Shown here: positions 55,029 to 62,765 of the stretch, in pieces
How the letters are laid out: each line of letters starts with the position of its first letter
Position numbering within the stretch: the first letter of the stretch is position 1
NCBI RefSeq assembly: GCF_002831585.1
Contig: NZ_CP025113.1
Span: 2,929,001 to 2,993,000, forward strand
From: Bradyrhizobium sp. SK17
GTDB lineage: Bacteria > Pseudomonadota > Alphaproteobacteria > Rhizobiales > Xanthobacteraceae
Direction of reading: 5' to 3'
DNA: 64,000 nt
Notes under the pieces: generated by a model
What the model was told of the DNA's origin: nothing
What the model saw: the letters and a program-made list of their open reading frames with translations, nothing else
Databases searched by the model: none
Program-made: the position numbers and the translations under genes

Positions 55029-55559
55029 ATGACCGGTTCCCACGATCACACCCATTCCCACGATCATTCCCATGATCACCACCATCACGACGACGAGCGC
55101 TGGAAGCACGACGGCGTCCGCGTGATCTTCGGCAACCAGCTCGACCCGAACGTGCCGTCGACCGCCGGCATGGACCGCAAGGCCGCGATCAATTTCGCGC
55201 GCGTCGGCGCGCAGAAATTGTGGGCGGGCACCGTCAGCATCAAGCCGGACGCCAAGACCGGTGCGCATCATCACGGCCATCTTGAAAGCATCATCTACGT
55301 CGTGAAGGGCAAGGCGCGGATGCGCTGGGGCGAGAAGCTGCAATTCACCGCGGAAGCCGGTCCCGGCGATTTCATCTTCGTGCCGCCCTACGTGCCGCAC
55401 CAGGAGATCAACGCCAGTCCGGACGAGGTGCTGGAATGCGTGCTGGTGCGCTCCGACGGCGAGGCGGTCGCGATCAATCTCGACATCGAGCCGGTCGAGA
55501 AGCCGGAGAACGTGTTGTGGGTCGACCCGGTGCACCGGCACCCTGACGAGAAGAAATAA
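55029..55559 (+). CDS. Cupin-domain protein with His-rich N-terminus
   Basis: 176 residues. The first 23 residues are mostly His, Asp and Ser (MTGSHDHTHSHDHSHDHHHH), a likely metal-binding tail. A cupin barrel follows, with metal ligands in GAHHHGHLESIIYVVKGKAR and the second motif PGDFIFVPPYVPHQEINAS. Resembles uncharacterised cupins annotated as sugar- or small-molecule enzymes. The His tail may load or buffer the cupin metal (Zn, Ni, Cu or Fe). Starts 158 nt from the divergent CsbD start. Confidence 0.85.
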   Translation: MTGSHDHTHSHDHSHDHHHHDDERWKHDGVRVIFGNQLDPNVPSTAGMDRKAAINFARVGAQKLWAGTVSIKPDAKTGAHHHGHLESIIYVVKGKARMRWGEKLQFTAEAGPGDFIFVPPYVPHQEINASPDEVLECVLVRSDGEAVAINLDIEPVEKPENVLWVDPVHRHPDEKK

Positions 55560-55567
55560 TGGAGCCT

Positions 55568-55671
55568 CGTCATTCCGGGGCTCGCGAAGCGAGAGCCCGG
55601 AATCCATCGGGCCGCAGCGTTGGTGGATGAATGGATTCCGGGCTCGACGCTGCGCGTCGCCCCGGAATGAC
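55568..55671. repeat. Palindromic repeat, copy 1 (upstream of enoyl-CoA hydratase)
   Basis: About 104 nt, outer arms GTCATTCCGG and CCGGAATGAC, inner GGCTCGCGAAGCGAGAGCCC and ATGGATTCCGGGCTCGACGC segments. It closely matches copy 2 at 56447-56549 on the other side of the adjacent gene. Type known from Bradyrhizobium intergenic DNA. Confidence 0.88.
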
Positions 55672-55691
55672 AACAAAGCAGGGAGGCCAGC

Positions 55692-56429
55692 ATGACGCTC
55701 GTTCGTTACGAGAGCGCGGATCACGTCGCCACCATCACGATGGCGCGCACCGAAAAGCACAATGCGCTGAACAATGCGCTGTGCAGCGAGCTGCGCGATG
55801 CGTGGCTGCGCTTCCGCGATGGCGATGATCGCGTCGCGGTGCTGGCTTCCGCGGAAGAGAAGTATTTCTCAGTCGGCGCCGATGTCGCCGATCTTCCCGT
55901 CAACATGTGGCACGCGGTGCCCGGCCTCGGCGTCGAGCTGGACAAGCCGGTCATCGCAGCGACCTCGGGCTGGGTGGTTGGCGGGGCCTTCGTGTTGGTC
56001 CAGATGGCCGATCTGTGCGTGGCATCCGAGACGACCCGGTTCATCTATCCGGAGGGAAAGATCGGCACGACGGCTGGTGGCGTCTCGTCGGTGATGGCGC
56101 GGATGCCGCACAAGATCGCCATGGAGTTTCTCCTAGTCGGAGAGGAAATGTCCGCGGAGCGCGCCTGGCAGATCGGCTTCGTCAACAAGGTCGCGCCAAA
56201 AGGCCAGCATGTCGCGATGGCGCAGCAGATGGCCGCCAAGATCGCGGCAAACGCCCCACTCGTGGTCCGCGCCCTGAAGAAGCTCGCCCGTGAAGCGATG
56301 CCGAAGGGGCCGCTGGAAACCGTCGCCGACGTGCGACGGCTGCTCGACGAAGTGCGGGACAGCGACGATCTCAAGGAAGGAGTCAAGGCGTTCGCAGAGA
56401 AGCGGACGCCGAGGTTCACGGGGAGATAG
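55692..56429 (+). CDS. Enoyl-CoA hydratase/isomerase family protein
   Basis: 245-residue crotonase-fold protein: VATITMARTEKHNALNNALC, SVGADVADLPVNMW for the first oxyanion-hole loop, AATSGWVVGGAFVLVQMADL for the second, and FIYPEGKIGTTAGGVSSVMA where hydratases carry the catalytic acid (Glu in PEGK). Distinct from the copy at 14795. GGAGG precedes the ATG. It stands alone between two copies of one palindromic repeat. Confidence 0.88.
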   Translation: MTLVRYESADHVATITMARTEKHNALNNALCSELRDAWLRFRDGDDRVAVLASAEEKYFSVGADVADLPVNMWHAVPGLGVELDKPVIAATSGWVVGGAFVLVQMADLCVASETTRFIYPEGKIGTTAGGVSSVMARMPHKIAMEFLLVGEEMSAERAWQIGFVNKVAPKGQHVAMAQQMAAKIAANAPLVVRALKKLAREAMPKGPLETVADVRRLLDEVRDSDDLKEGVKAFAEKRTPRFTGR

Positions 56430-56446
56430 GAAGGTCTTCTCTCCCC

Positions 56447-56549
56447 GTCATTCCGGGGCTCGCGAAGCGAGAGCCCGGAATCCATTTCGCAGCATTTGTT
56501 GCGGCCCGATGGATTCCGGGCTCGACGCTACGCGTCGTCCCGGAATGAC
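56447..56549. repeat. Palindromic repeat, copy 2 (downstream of enoyl-CoA hydratase)
   Basis: About 103 nt with the same outer arms (GTCATTCCGG / CCGGAATGAC) and the same inner segments as copy 1 at 55568-55671, in the same orientation; the central part differs. The two copies bracket the crotonase gene. It ends 13 nt from the 3' end of the convergent amidohydrolase gene. Confidence 0.88.
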
Positions 56550-56561
56550 GTGTGGAGAGCC

Positions 56562-58088
56562 TTACACAAACACCCGGTGATCGATCGTCCCGCTCGGCAC
56601 CACGTAGCCGTAGCGCGTATGCGACGGCTCGGGGCCGGCCTTGTCATACCGCGCCTTCATCATCGCGAAGCGGTCGCCCTTGATGTCGAGCATCGCGCGT
56701 TTCGGCTGGATGTTGTAGAGCCGGGCGTTGTTGTCGCCGAAGATCGCGGTCTTCACCGGCCCGTCGGCAGCACCGAGCGGCGCATAGCCGAACTTCTTCT
56801 GCATCACTTCGGGGATCTCCAGCCGACGCAGGCCCTCGATCTGCCATTGCGGCGCGCCGGTCCACAGCGCATCGGTGCCCCAGCAGACATGGTCGACGCC
56901 GAGCCCCTTGATCAGCGTGCCCATCAGCGCGGCGCAGACATTGGGCTCGGCGACCAGCGTGGTCGCGAACAACTGCCCGACATCGCCATAGACATTGTTG
57001 ACGCCGTACTGCGCCGGGATGTCGGCGAGATCGGACGTCCATGCAATCCGGCCGGTGCGCTCGAACTCGGCGAGTGCGACCCGCGGATCGCCGCCGACAT
57101 GGCGATAGGCCGAGTGATAGATCACGAAGTTGAGCTGCGGCCAGTCCTTGGCGGCCTGGCCGACATCGGCAACGTCGGCGAAGCCGCGCAGATTCGGATA
57201 TTGCTTCTCGATTCCGGGCGGGAACAGTCCCTTGTGGATGCAGACATTCTTGATGCCCGCCTTCACCATCTTCTCGTAGCCCTTGTAGGCGACCTTCTCG
57301 TCGTCGAGCCGCCAAGGGTAGCGGCTGATCTCCTTGTGAGTGTTGTCGCCGATCGTGTAGCCCTTGCAGGATTCCGGCTTCAAGGCCAGCGCTGCGTCGA
57401 GCTTGTCGAGCCAGCCGGGCTGCCCCGGCGTGAAGATCGCATGACAGAACACCCGCCGCGAGCCGGCCTCGTCGTTGATCTTCTTGCGCGCGTCGGCCAT
57501 CTGCTCGTTGGTCAGGAACCAGTCCTGCTCGATATCCGACGGCGCCGAGGAGATCAGCGCGATCTTGGTGTCGGAATCGAGAAACATCTCCTTCTTGTAG
57601 TTGTTGAACTTGAGATCCTCGATGGTCTGCTCGTGGTCGTTGAGCTCCTTGTTCCAGCCGGCCTTGCCGACCGCCTTGCGCATTTCGACGAAGCCCATGA
57701 TGCGGGTGTCGTCGCGCAGGAAATGCGTGTGCATGTCCATGATGAACTGGTCCTTCAGGGCGTTGGCGCGATCCTGCGCCATCGCGGGCGTCGCGGCTTC
57801 CGCCGGCGTCACGTCGAACAACTCGCCGTAGACCTGGTTCATCGCGACAAAGGAGGCGGCCATGCCGGCCGCGGTCTGGAAGAACCTGCGGCGGTCGAGA
57901 CCCTGCTTGCCGCCGAGATCGTCGGCCATCGCGAGCAACCGCGCCTCGACCTCGCGCTGTCGCTCGTTCTGCGGGTCGGGATAGAACTCGTCGCTGGAGA
58001 CGATCTGGGTCGGGATCGGCGTCTGGTACTGGCACAGTTCGGAGGGCATCAAGGCGGCAAGTTCTTCATCGGTCAGGTTGCTGCTCAT
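56562..58088 (-). CDS. Amidohydrolase-2 family protein with internal Tat motif
   Basis: 508 residues. Metal-dependent hydrolase of the amidohydrolase-2 family: the HxH metal site in FIMDMHTHFLRDD, further residues in FVIYHSAYRHVGGDPR and VCWGTDALWTGAPQWQIEGL. A twin-arginine-like segment GLDRRRFFQTAAGMAASF starts near residue 64, after a long polar stretch. The ATG at 58088 has GGGAG and is preferred; a later ATG at 57932 would expose the Tat signal but has no ribosome binding site. Likely a decarboxylase or hydrolase for aromatic or other small acids. Confidence 0.87.
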   Translation of the reverse strand: MSSNLTDEELAALMPSELCQYQTPIPTQIVSSDEFYPDPQNERQREVEARLLAMADDLGGKQGLDRRRFFQTAAGMAASFVAMNQVYGELFDVTPAEAATPAMAQDRANALKDQFIMDMHTHFLRDDTRIMGFVEMRKAVGKAGWNKELNDHEQTIEDLKFNNYKKEMFLDSDTKIALISSAPSDIEQDWFLTNEQMADARKKINDEAGSRRVFCHAIFTPGQPGWLDKLDAALALKPESCKGYTIGDNTHKEISRYPWRLDDEKVAYKGYEKMVKAGIKNVCIHKGLFPPGIEKQYPNLRGFADVADVGQAAKDWPQLNFVIYHSAYRHVGGDPRVALAEFERTGRIAWTSDLADIPAQYGVNNVYGDVGQLFATTLVAEPNVCAALMGTLIKGLGVDHVCWGTDALWTGAPQWQIEGLRRLEIPEVMQKKFGYAPLGAADGPVKTAIFGDNNARLYNIQPKRAMLDIKGDRFAMMKARYDKAGPEPSHTRYGYVVPSGTIDHRVFV

Positions 58089-58304
58089 TCTTTGCTCCCG
58101 CTTTTCGCCGGATTTTTCCGGTCGGACCGCCGTGGAGACTAGGACCAAGTCAGCCGGTCGTCCGCGTCGATCGCCGGTATTGGCATTCACAAAATCGTGC
58201 ATCGGATCAGCGATCGCGAGATGCGGGCGTCGCGCCACCGGACATGGGCGCTGCTATGCTCCAGCGCACCGGATCGGCCGAAGAAATCCGGAAGGGAGCA
58301 GGCA

Positions 58305-59321
58305 ATGACGCATTCCGACCATTCGCGGCGCACCATCATCAAGGGCATCAGCGTTGCAACAGCTGCCGGTGCGTTCGGCGCAGCGCCGGTGCAGGCCGCA
58401 ACCCCGATTCCAACCGAGGGACAAATATGGAGCAACGAATACTGGGCGAAGAAGGGCGACGTCCCGCTATGGATGTTCCGCAAGCGGATCGGCGCGCCAA
58501 AGCCGGGCGAGCCGGCGCGGCCCGTGGTGTTCTTCGTCCACGGCTCGTCGGTGACATCGCGGGCGTTCGACCTCACGGTGCCAGGCAAGGGCGAGTATTC
58601 GCTGCTTAATGTCTTTGCGCGCTACGGCTTCGATTGCTGGACCATGGATCACGAGAACTACGGCAAGTCAGGCCGCACCTCAGGCAATGCCGACATCGCC
58701 AGCGGCGTCGAGGACCTGAAAGCCGCGGTCGAGGTGATCGCGCGCGAGACCGGGCAGACCAGGTACCATTTCGTCGGTGAATCCTCCGGCGCGCTGCGTG
58801 CTGGTGCGTTCGCGATGGCCTCGCCCGAGCGGATCGACCGGCTGGTGTTCGCCGCCTTCACCTACAAGGGCGAGGGCTCGCCGACGCTTGCGAAACGCGC
58901 CGAGCAGCTTGCCTATTATCGCAGTCACAACATGCGCAAGCGCGATCGCGACATGATCCGCTCGATCGCGACCCGTGACAAGCCCGGCACATCCGATCCC
59001 GACGTGATGGAAGCGCTGGCCGATGTCGAGATGCAGTTCGGCGACCAGATTCCGACCGGCACCTATCTCGACATGACGGCCAATCTGCCGGTGGTGCATC
59101 CGGAGAAGGTGCTGGCGCCGGTGCTGCTGGTTCGCGGCGAGTATGACGGGATCGCGGCGGTGCCTGATCTCGAGGAGTTCTTCAACAAGCTGCCGAACGG
59201 CGACCGGCAGTTCGTCATCTTGCCCGGCACCGCGCATTCGGTGGCGCTCGCCGTCAATCGGGAGCTGTTCTGGCACGTGACCCGGGCGTTCTTGACGATG
59301 CCGGCGCCGATCGTGACCTGA
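58305..59321 (+). CDS. Alpha/beta hydrolase, Tat-exported
   Basis: 338 residues with a Tat-type signal (SRRTIIKGISVATAAGAFGA, cleaved near VQAA). Hydrolase core: VVFFVHGSSVTSRAF oxyanion strand, nucleophile elbow FVGESSGALRAGAF (Ser), acid region LLVRGEYDGIAA and catalytic His in LPGTAHSVALAVN. GGGAG precedes ATG 58305. Divergent from the Tat-type amidohydrolase gene with a 216-nt gap; the two may act together on an exported substrate. Specificity unknown. Confidence 0.88.
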   Translation: MTHSDHSRRTIIKGISVATAAGAFGAAPVQAATPIPTEGQIWSNEYWAKKGDVPLWMFRKRIGAPKPGEPARPVVFFVHGSSVTSRAFDLTVPGKGEYSLLNVFARYGFDCWTMDHENYGKSGRTSGNADIASGVEDLKAAVEVIARETGQTRYHFVGESSGALRAGAFAMASPERIDRLVFAAFTYKGEGSPTLAKRAEQLAYYRSHNMRKRDRDMIRSIATRDKPGTSDPDVMEALADVEMQFGDQIPTGTYLDMTANLPVVHPEKVLAPVLLVRGEYDGIAAVPDLEEFFNKLPNGDRQFVILPGTAHSVALAVNRELFWHVTRAFLTMPAPIVT

Positions 59322-59436
59322 GGCGGCGTGCGGCAGGACGCCGCACAAAAATCCAGGAAGAATCACTGTCGCGTTGTCGGGAGCCGGCCATGTGGTTCGT
59401 CCTCCGGGTATAACCACGCAAACAGGAGCGCCTTTG

Positions 59437-59874
59437 ATGGCCAATCCCACGATGATCTTCGTCAACTTGCCGGTCAGCGACCTCGCCCACGCCACCGCGT
59501 TCTACGAAGCGATCGGCGCGACCAAGAACCCGCAATTCTCCGACCACACCGCCTCCTGCATGGTGATCTCCGAAACCATCCACGTCATGCTGCTGACCCA
59601 TGACAAATTCCGCCAGTTCACGCCGAAGAAGATCGCCGACGGCAAGGCCACCAGCGAGGTGCTGATCTGCCTGTCGGCCAACAGCCGCGACGCAGTCGAC
59701 GGCTATCTGACCAGAGCGAAGGGTGCGGGCGGCACCGCCGATCCGTCGCCGAAGCAGGATTACGGCTTCATGTATGGCCGCAGCTTCGAGGACCCCGACG
59801 GTCACGTCTGGGAAGTGATGTGGATGGACGTCGAGGCTGCGATGAAGGCGCAGTCCGCCGCGGCGACCGCCTGA
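59437..59874 (+). CDS. VOC/glyoxalase-superfamily protein
   Basis: 145 residues, two beta-alpha-beta-beta-beta units: MIFVNLPVSDLAHATAFYEA at the start, and a conserved C-terminal DYGFMYGRSFEDPDGHVWEV. Resembles small uncharacterised lactoylglutathione-lyase-like proteins; metal ligands are not obvious because the N-terminal His and a Glu at the end are the only clear candidates. AGGAG precedes ATG 59437. Function unknown. Confidence 0.8.
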   Translation: MANPTMIFVNLPVSDLAHATAFYEAIGATKNPQFSDHTASCMVISETIHVMLLTHDKFRQFTPKKIADGKATSEVLICLSANSRDAVDGYLTRAKGAGGTADPSPKQDYGFMYGRSFEDPDGHVWEVMWMDVEAAMKAQSAAATA

Positions 59875-59930
59875 TCGCTGGTCGACCAGGAGTTCGAGGT
59901 GTCACCCTGCCTGTGGTCCGGCGCGAGATC

Positions 59931-61379
59931 TCAGGCAGCGGGGACGCTGTTGGTGCGAGCATCGGTGATGGCGTCGGTGGCTCGTTTCCCTGGAGGCAAG
60001 TCCGACGGCTGACAGACGAGGGGTGGGAAGTTCAGCTCGACCGTGGTTCCGCCTCCCGGCGTCTCGCAAAGGGAAACGGTGCCGTTATGGGTGGTCATCA
60101 CCTGGGAAACGATTGAAAGCCCCAGTCCCGTCCCTTCCGCATGGGTGTTTCCACGCTTGAACGGCTCGAGCAGAAGCTCGGGCTGGCCAAGCTGGAGGCC
60201 GGACCCGAAGTCGATGACGCTCAGCCGCGCCGGTGCTTCGACCTTGATCAGGACGGAGCCGCCCGCGCTGCCATGGGTCACGGCATTCCGGATCAGGTTC
60301 GAGAGCGCGACGGCGATCGCGGCTTCCGAGCCGCGCACCCGGATCGGGTGACCAGGCTCGGTGAACTCGATGTCGCTTCCATTGTTCAGCGCCATCGGCA
60401 CGTGTTCGGCTGCGACCCTGCGCGCAAGCGCGGCAAGATCCATCTCCATCAGTTCGGCAGGTTCGACCGAGATGCGCGCCAGCTGAAGCAGCATGGTGAC
60501 GATCGACGACAGCTTCTGGTTCTCGGCGATGAGCCTGGCGCGCAGCGGAGAATCCTGGACCAGCTCGAGCATGGTGCGCGCATTGGTCAGCGGCGTACGG
60601 AGCTCGTGTGCGGCGTTGGACAGGAAATTCCGTTGCGCTCTCGAAGCAACGTCAATTCGTGACAGTGCGCGATTGAAGGCCACGACGAGCGGCAACAATT
60701 CGGCCGGCGCATTGTCTTCCGGCAGCCGGCGGCCATCCGAAACCCCGTCGATCATCTCCGCGGCGGCGGCCACCGCTCGAACCGGCCGCGCGATCAGCGT
60801 CGGCACGAACACCATGGCGGCAAACGCCGTCGCCGCCAGGACGAGGATGATCGGAAGCGCGACGATCGTCGCATCGGTGAGCGCGCCGAGCGTCAGTTGG
60901 GTTGCCGTATAGGCGACGCCGCCGGTCTCGATCCACACCTCGCCGACTGGCGTATTCCGGACCGCGGCCATCTTCTTCAGCTTGGTGGTTTCGCCATCGA
61001 TCGCATAGGCGAGGAAGCTCGTCCCATCGCGCGACGTCGGGGTCTTTTGCGGACGCCACTTCGGCACCGGGCCGTAGCTGACCTCGCCGCTCTTGTCGGA
61101 GACGACATACCAGAACGTCGGGAATTCGCGGATGATCTCGTCCAGTCTCGAGGTCTGCTTGAGGGCGAGCTGCCCCGCCTCGTTGCGCGTGACGGCTGCC
61201 TTCAGGGCGTCGGCGACGTCGGCGGCCGCCCAGGTGCCGTCATCGTCACCGCCGAACCGGATCAGCAGTGCCGCCGCGCAGAGCAGCATGATGGTCGTCA
61301 CGGCGCCGATCAGGGTCGCGGACAGCACCGTGATCGAGCGATGGATGCGCTTGAGCGTTTGCCACTTGAACATCATCAT
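59931..61379 (-). CDS. Two-component sensor histidine kinase
   Basis: 482 residues. Two spans (about 18-40 and 170-195) enclose a periplasmic sensor of about 130 residues. A HAMP-like linker (RPVRAVAAAAEMIDGVSD) precedes the dimerisation domain with the phosphorylated His in LSNAAHELRTPLTNAR, then HATPase boxes: LIRNAVTHGSAGGSVL (N), VIDFGSGLQ (G1) and AEGTGLGLSIV (G2). Its start overlaps the regulator stop by 4 nt, so it is co-translated with it. Signal unknown. Confidence 0.92.
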   Translation of the reverse strand: MMMFKWQTLKRIHRSITVLSATLIGAVTTIMLLCAAALLIRFGGDDDGTWAAADVADALKAAVTRNEAGQLALKQTSRLDEIIREFPTFWYVVSDKSGEVSYGPVPKWRPQKTPTSRDGTSFLAYAIDGETTKLKKMAAVRNTPVGEVWIETGGVAYTATQLTLGALTDATIVALPIILVLAATAFAAMVFVPTLIARPVRAVAAAAEMIDGVSDGRRLPEDNAPAELLPLVVAFNRALSRIDVASRAQRNFLSNAAHELRTPLTNARTMLELVQDSPLRARLIAENQKLSSIVTMLLQLARISVEPAELMEMDLAALARRVAAEHVPMALNNGSDIEFTEPGHPIRVRGSEAAIAVALSNLIRNAVTHGSAGGSVLIKVEAPARLSVIDFGSGLQLGQPELLLEPFKRGNTHAEGTGLGLSIVSQVMTTHNGTVSLCETPGGGTTVELNFPPLVCQPSDLPPGKRATDAITDARTNSVPAA

Positions 61380-62047
61380 TCGCCACTCAACAGATATCCG
61401 AGGCCGCGGACCGGCTTGATAACGATCTTGCAGTTGGCCGCGCGAAGGCGTCGGCGCAGCCGCGAAACGTGTGCCTCGATCGCGTTCGATTGAATTTCAT
61501 CGTCAAAATCATAAGCCGCAACTTCGAGCGTCTCCCGCAGGACGACGCGTCCGATGCGCCGGACCATCGCTTCCAGAATCGCCAGTTCGCGCCGTGGCAC
61601 GACGATCGGCCGTTGATCGACGCAGACCTCGCGATTGAGCACGTCGTAGCTCAGGTTTCCGATCCGGACGACCGCTCCTCGATCCAGGAACAGGCGCCGC
61701 AGCACGGCCTTTGCTCTCGCAACCAGCTCGATCGGCTCAAATGGCTTGGCCACGTAATCGTCCGCCCCGTCGTCGAGGGCGCGGGCAATGTCGATGGGAT
61801 CATCGAGCGCCGTCAGCACAATCGTCGCAGGGCTCGGCTTCTGTTGCTTCAGGTCGCGCAGCAAGGCCAAGCCATCGCCATCCGGCAGTCCGCGATCAAT
61901 CACGACGAGCTCGAAATTCCGCACAGCCACCGCGGCGCGGCCTTCCTCCAGCGTCGTGACCATGTCAGACGAGCCGAAGGCCGCTCCCAGAGTATCTTGC
62001 AGCCATGGCCCAAGCTGAGGATCATCCTCCACGACCAGAACGCGCAC
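61376..62047 (-). CDS. OmpR-family response regulator
   Basis: 223 residues from GTG 62047. Receiver: VRVLVVEDDPQLGPWLQDTL with acidic pocket, phosphorylated Asp in LVVIDRGLPDGDGLALL, conserved Thr/Lys in IVLTALDDP and DDYVAKPFEPIEL. C-terminal winged helix includes VPRRELAILEAMVRRIGRVV and SNAIEAHVSRLRRRLRAANC. The ATG at 62083 is an alternative, but GGGAG lies 6 nt before the GTG, and the phased repeats at 62081-62108 would overlap the ATG. Similar in layout to PmrA/QseB-type regulators. Confidence 0.92.
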   Translation of the reverse strand: MRVLVVEDDPQLGPWLQDTLGAAFGSSDMVTTLEEGRAAVAVRNFELVVIDRGLPDGDGLALLRDLKQQKPSPATIVLTALDDPIDIARALDDGADDYVAKPFEPIELVARAKAVLRRLFLDRGAVVRIGNLSYDVLNREVCVDQRPIVVPRRELAILEAMVRRIGRVVLRETLEVAAYDFDDEIQSNAIEAHVSRLRRRLRAANCKIVIKPVRGLGYLLSGE

Positions 62048-62765
62048 CGTATTCTCCCAAGCATGAGACGCGGCTTGTTCCATTACGGACGGATTACAAT
62101 AAGATTACGGCCGGCAGGAAAGATGCAATATTTCATCTCAGTATATTGACTCAATTGATGTTTTTCCGAGGATCTGTCGACCGTTCCGGGCCGGGAAATG
62201 ATGCGATGGAGGCCCGATCGAGGGACGTCCGGGCGTCAGGCGATCGCCGAAACGCCGTCGATCTCGCTCGACCTCTTCCGCGGCGGCCGGATTTCAGATG
62301 CTTGCCGGGGCGCGTCGCGCCCTGCTGGTGACCTGCACGCGTGAGCAGCAGCGGTTCGACCAATTCGATGAGCGAGAATGGAATCGTGGTCGTCATGCTG
62401 ATCAGCGTGAGTGCGCCGGCAGCTTGCTATCGCGGCGCCGCCGATCGCGCCGATCGCGCCGATCGCCAAAGCGTCGATGACCTTGCGCCGACTGCCGCCT
62501 CGTAACCAGCGCGAGCTCCGGACACCAATGCTCGATGGGCGGTCGGTGACATGAGCAGCGTGGCGCGTCTTCGCATCCGTGCCTCCTCCGTGAAACTTGT
62601 TCGCTAGAGGCATCGATCAACATTACCAGCAAATGACAGCGATCGGTGACGACGCAACGGCGGCGACTTGGGCCGCGCAACGTCAGACTACCGTAATGCT
62701 CGCTGTGAAGAGCATGTCGATGGAAGTCGCCGACATGGCGTTAGCGATACGAGAACGAAGACTTC
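62048..62765. other. 718-nt region upstream of response regulator and GT39 gene
   Basis: Contains the phased ATTAC repeats (62081-62108), an AT-rich probable promoter segment (about 62100-62160), and a short tandem repeat, CCGATCGCG twice and then CCGATCGCC (62441-62467). No reading frame looks real; possibly a decayed gene remains, but I see no recognisable product. Confidence 0.5.
62081..62108 (-). promoter_or_regulatory. Three 11-bp-phased ATTAC half-sites before the response regulator
   Basis: CATTAC (62081-62086), GATTAC (62092-62097) and GATTAC (62103-62108) start exactly 11 bp apart. Direct repeats with this period are the standard binding mode of OmpR/PhoB-type winged-helix regulators, so autoregulation is likely. 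On the transcribed strand they read GTAATC/GTAATC/GTAATG. Confidence 0.6.

Noticed and set aside
62236..62613. Possible 125-aa minus-strand gene
   Set aside because: Its only regular segment comes from the CCGATCGCG tandem repeat; otherwise no coding character.
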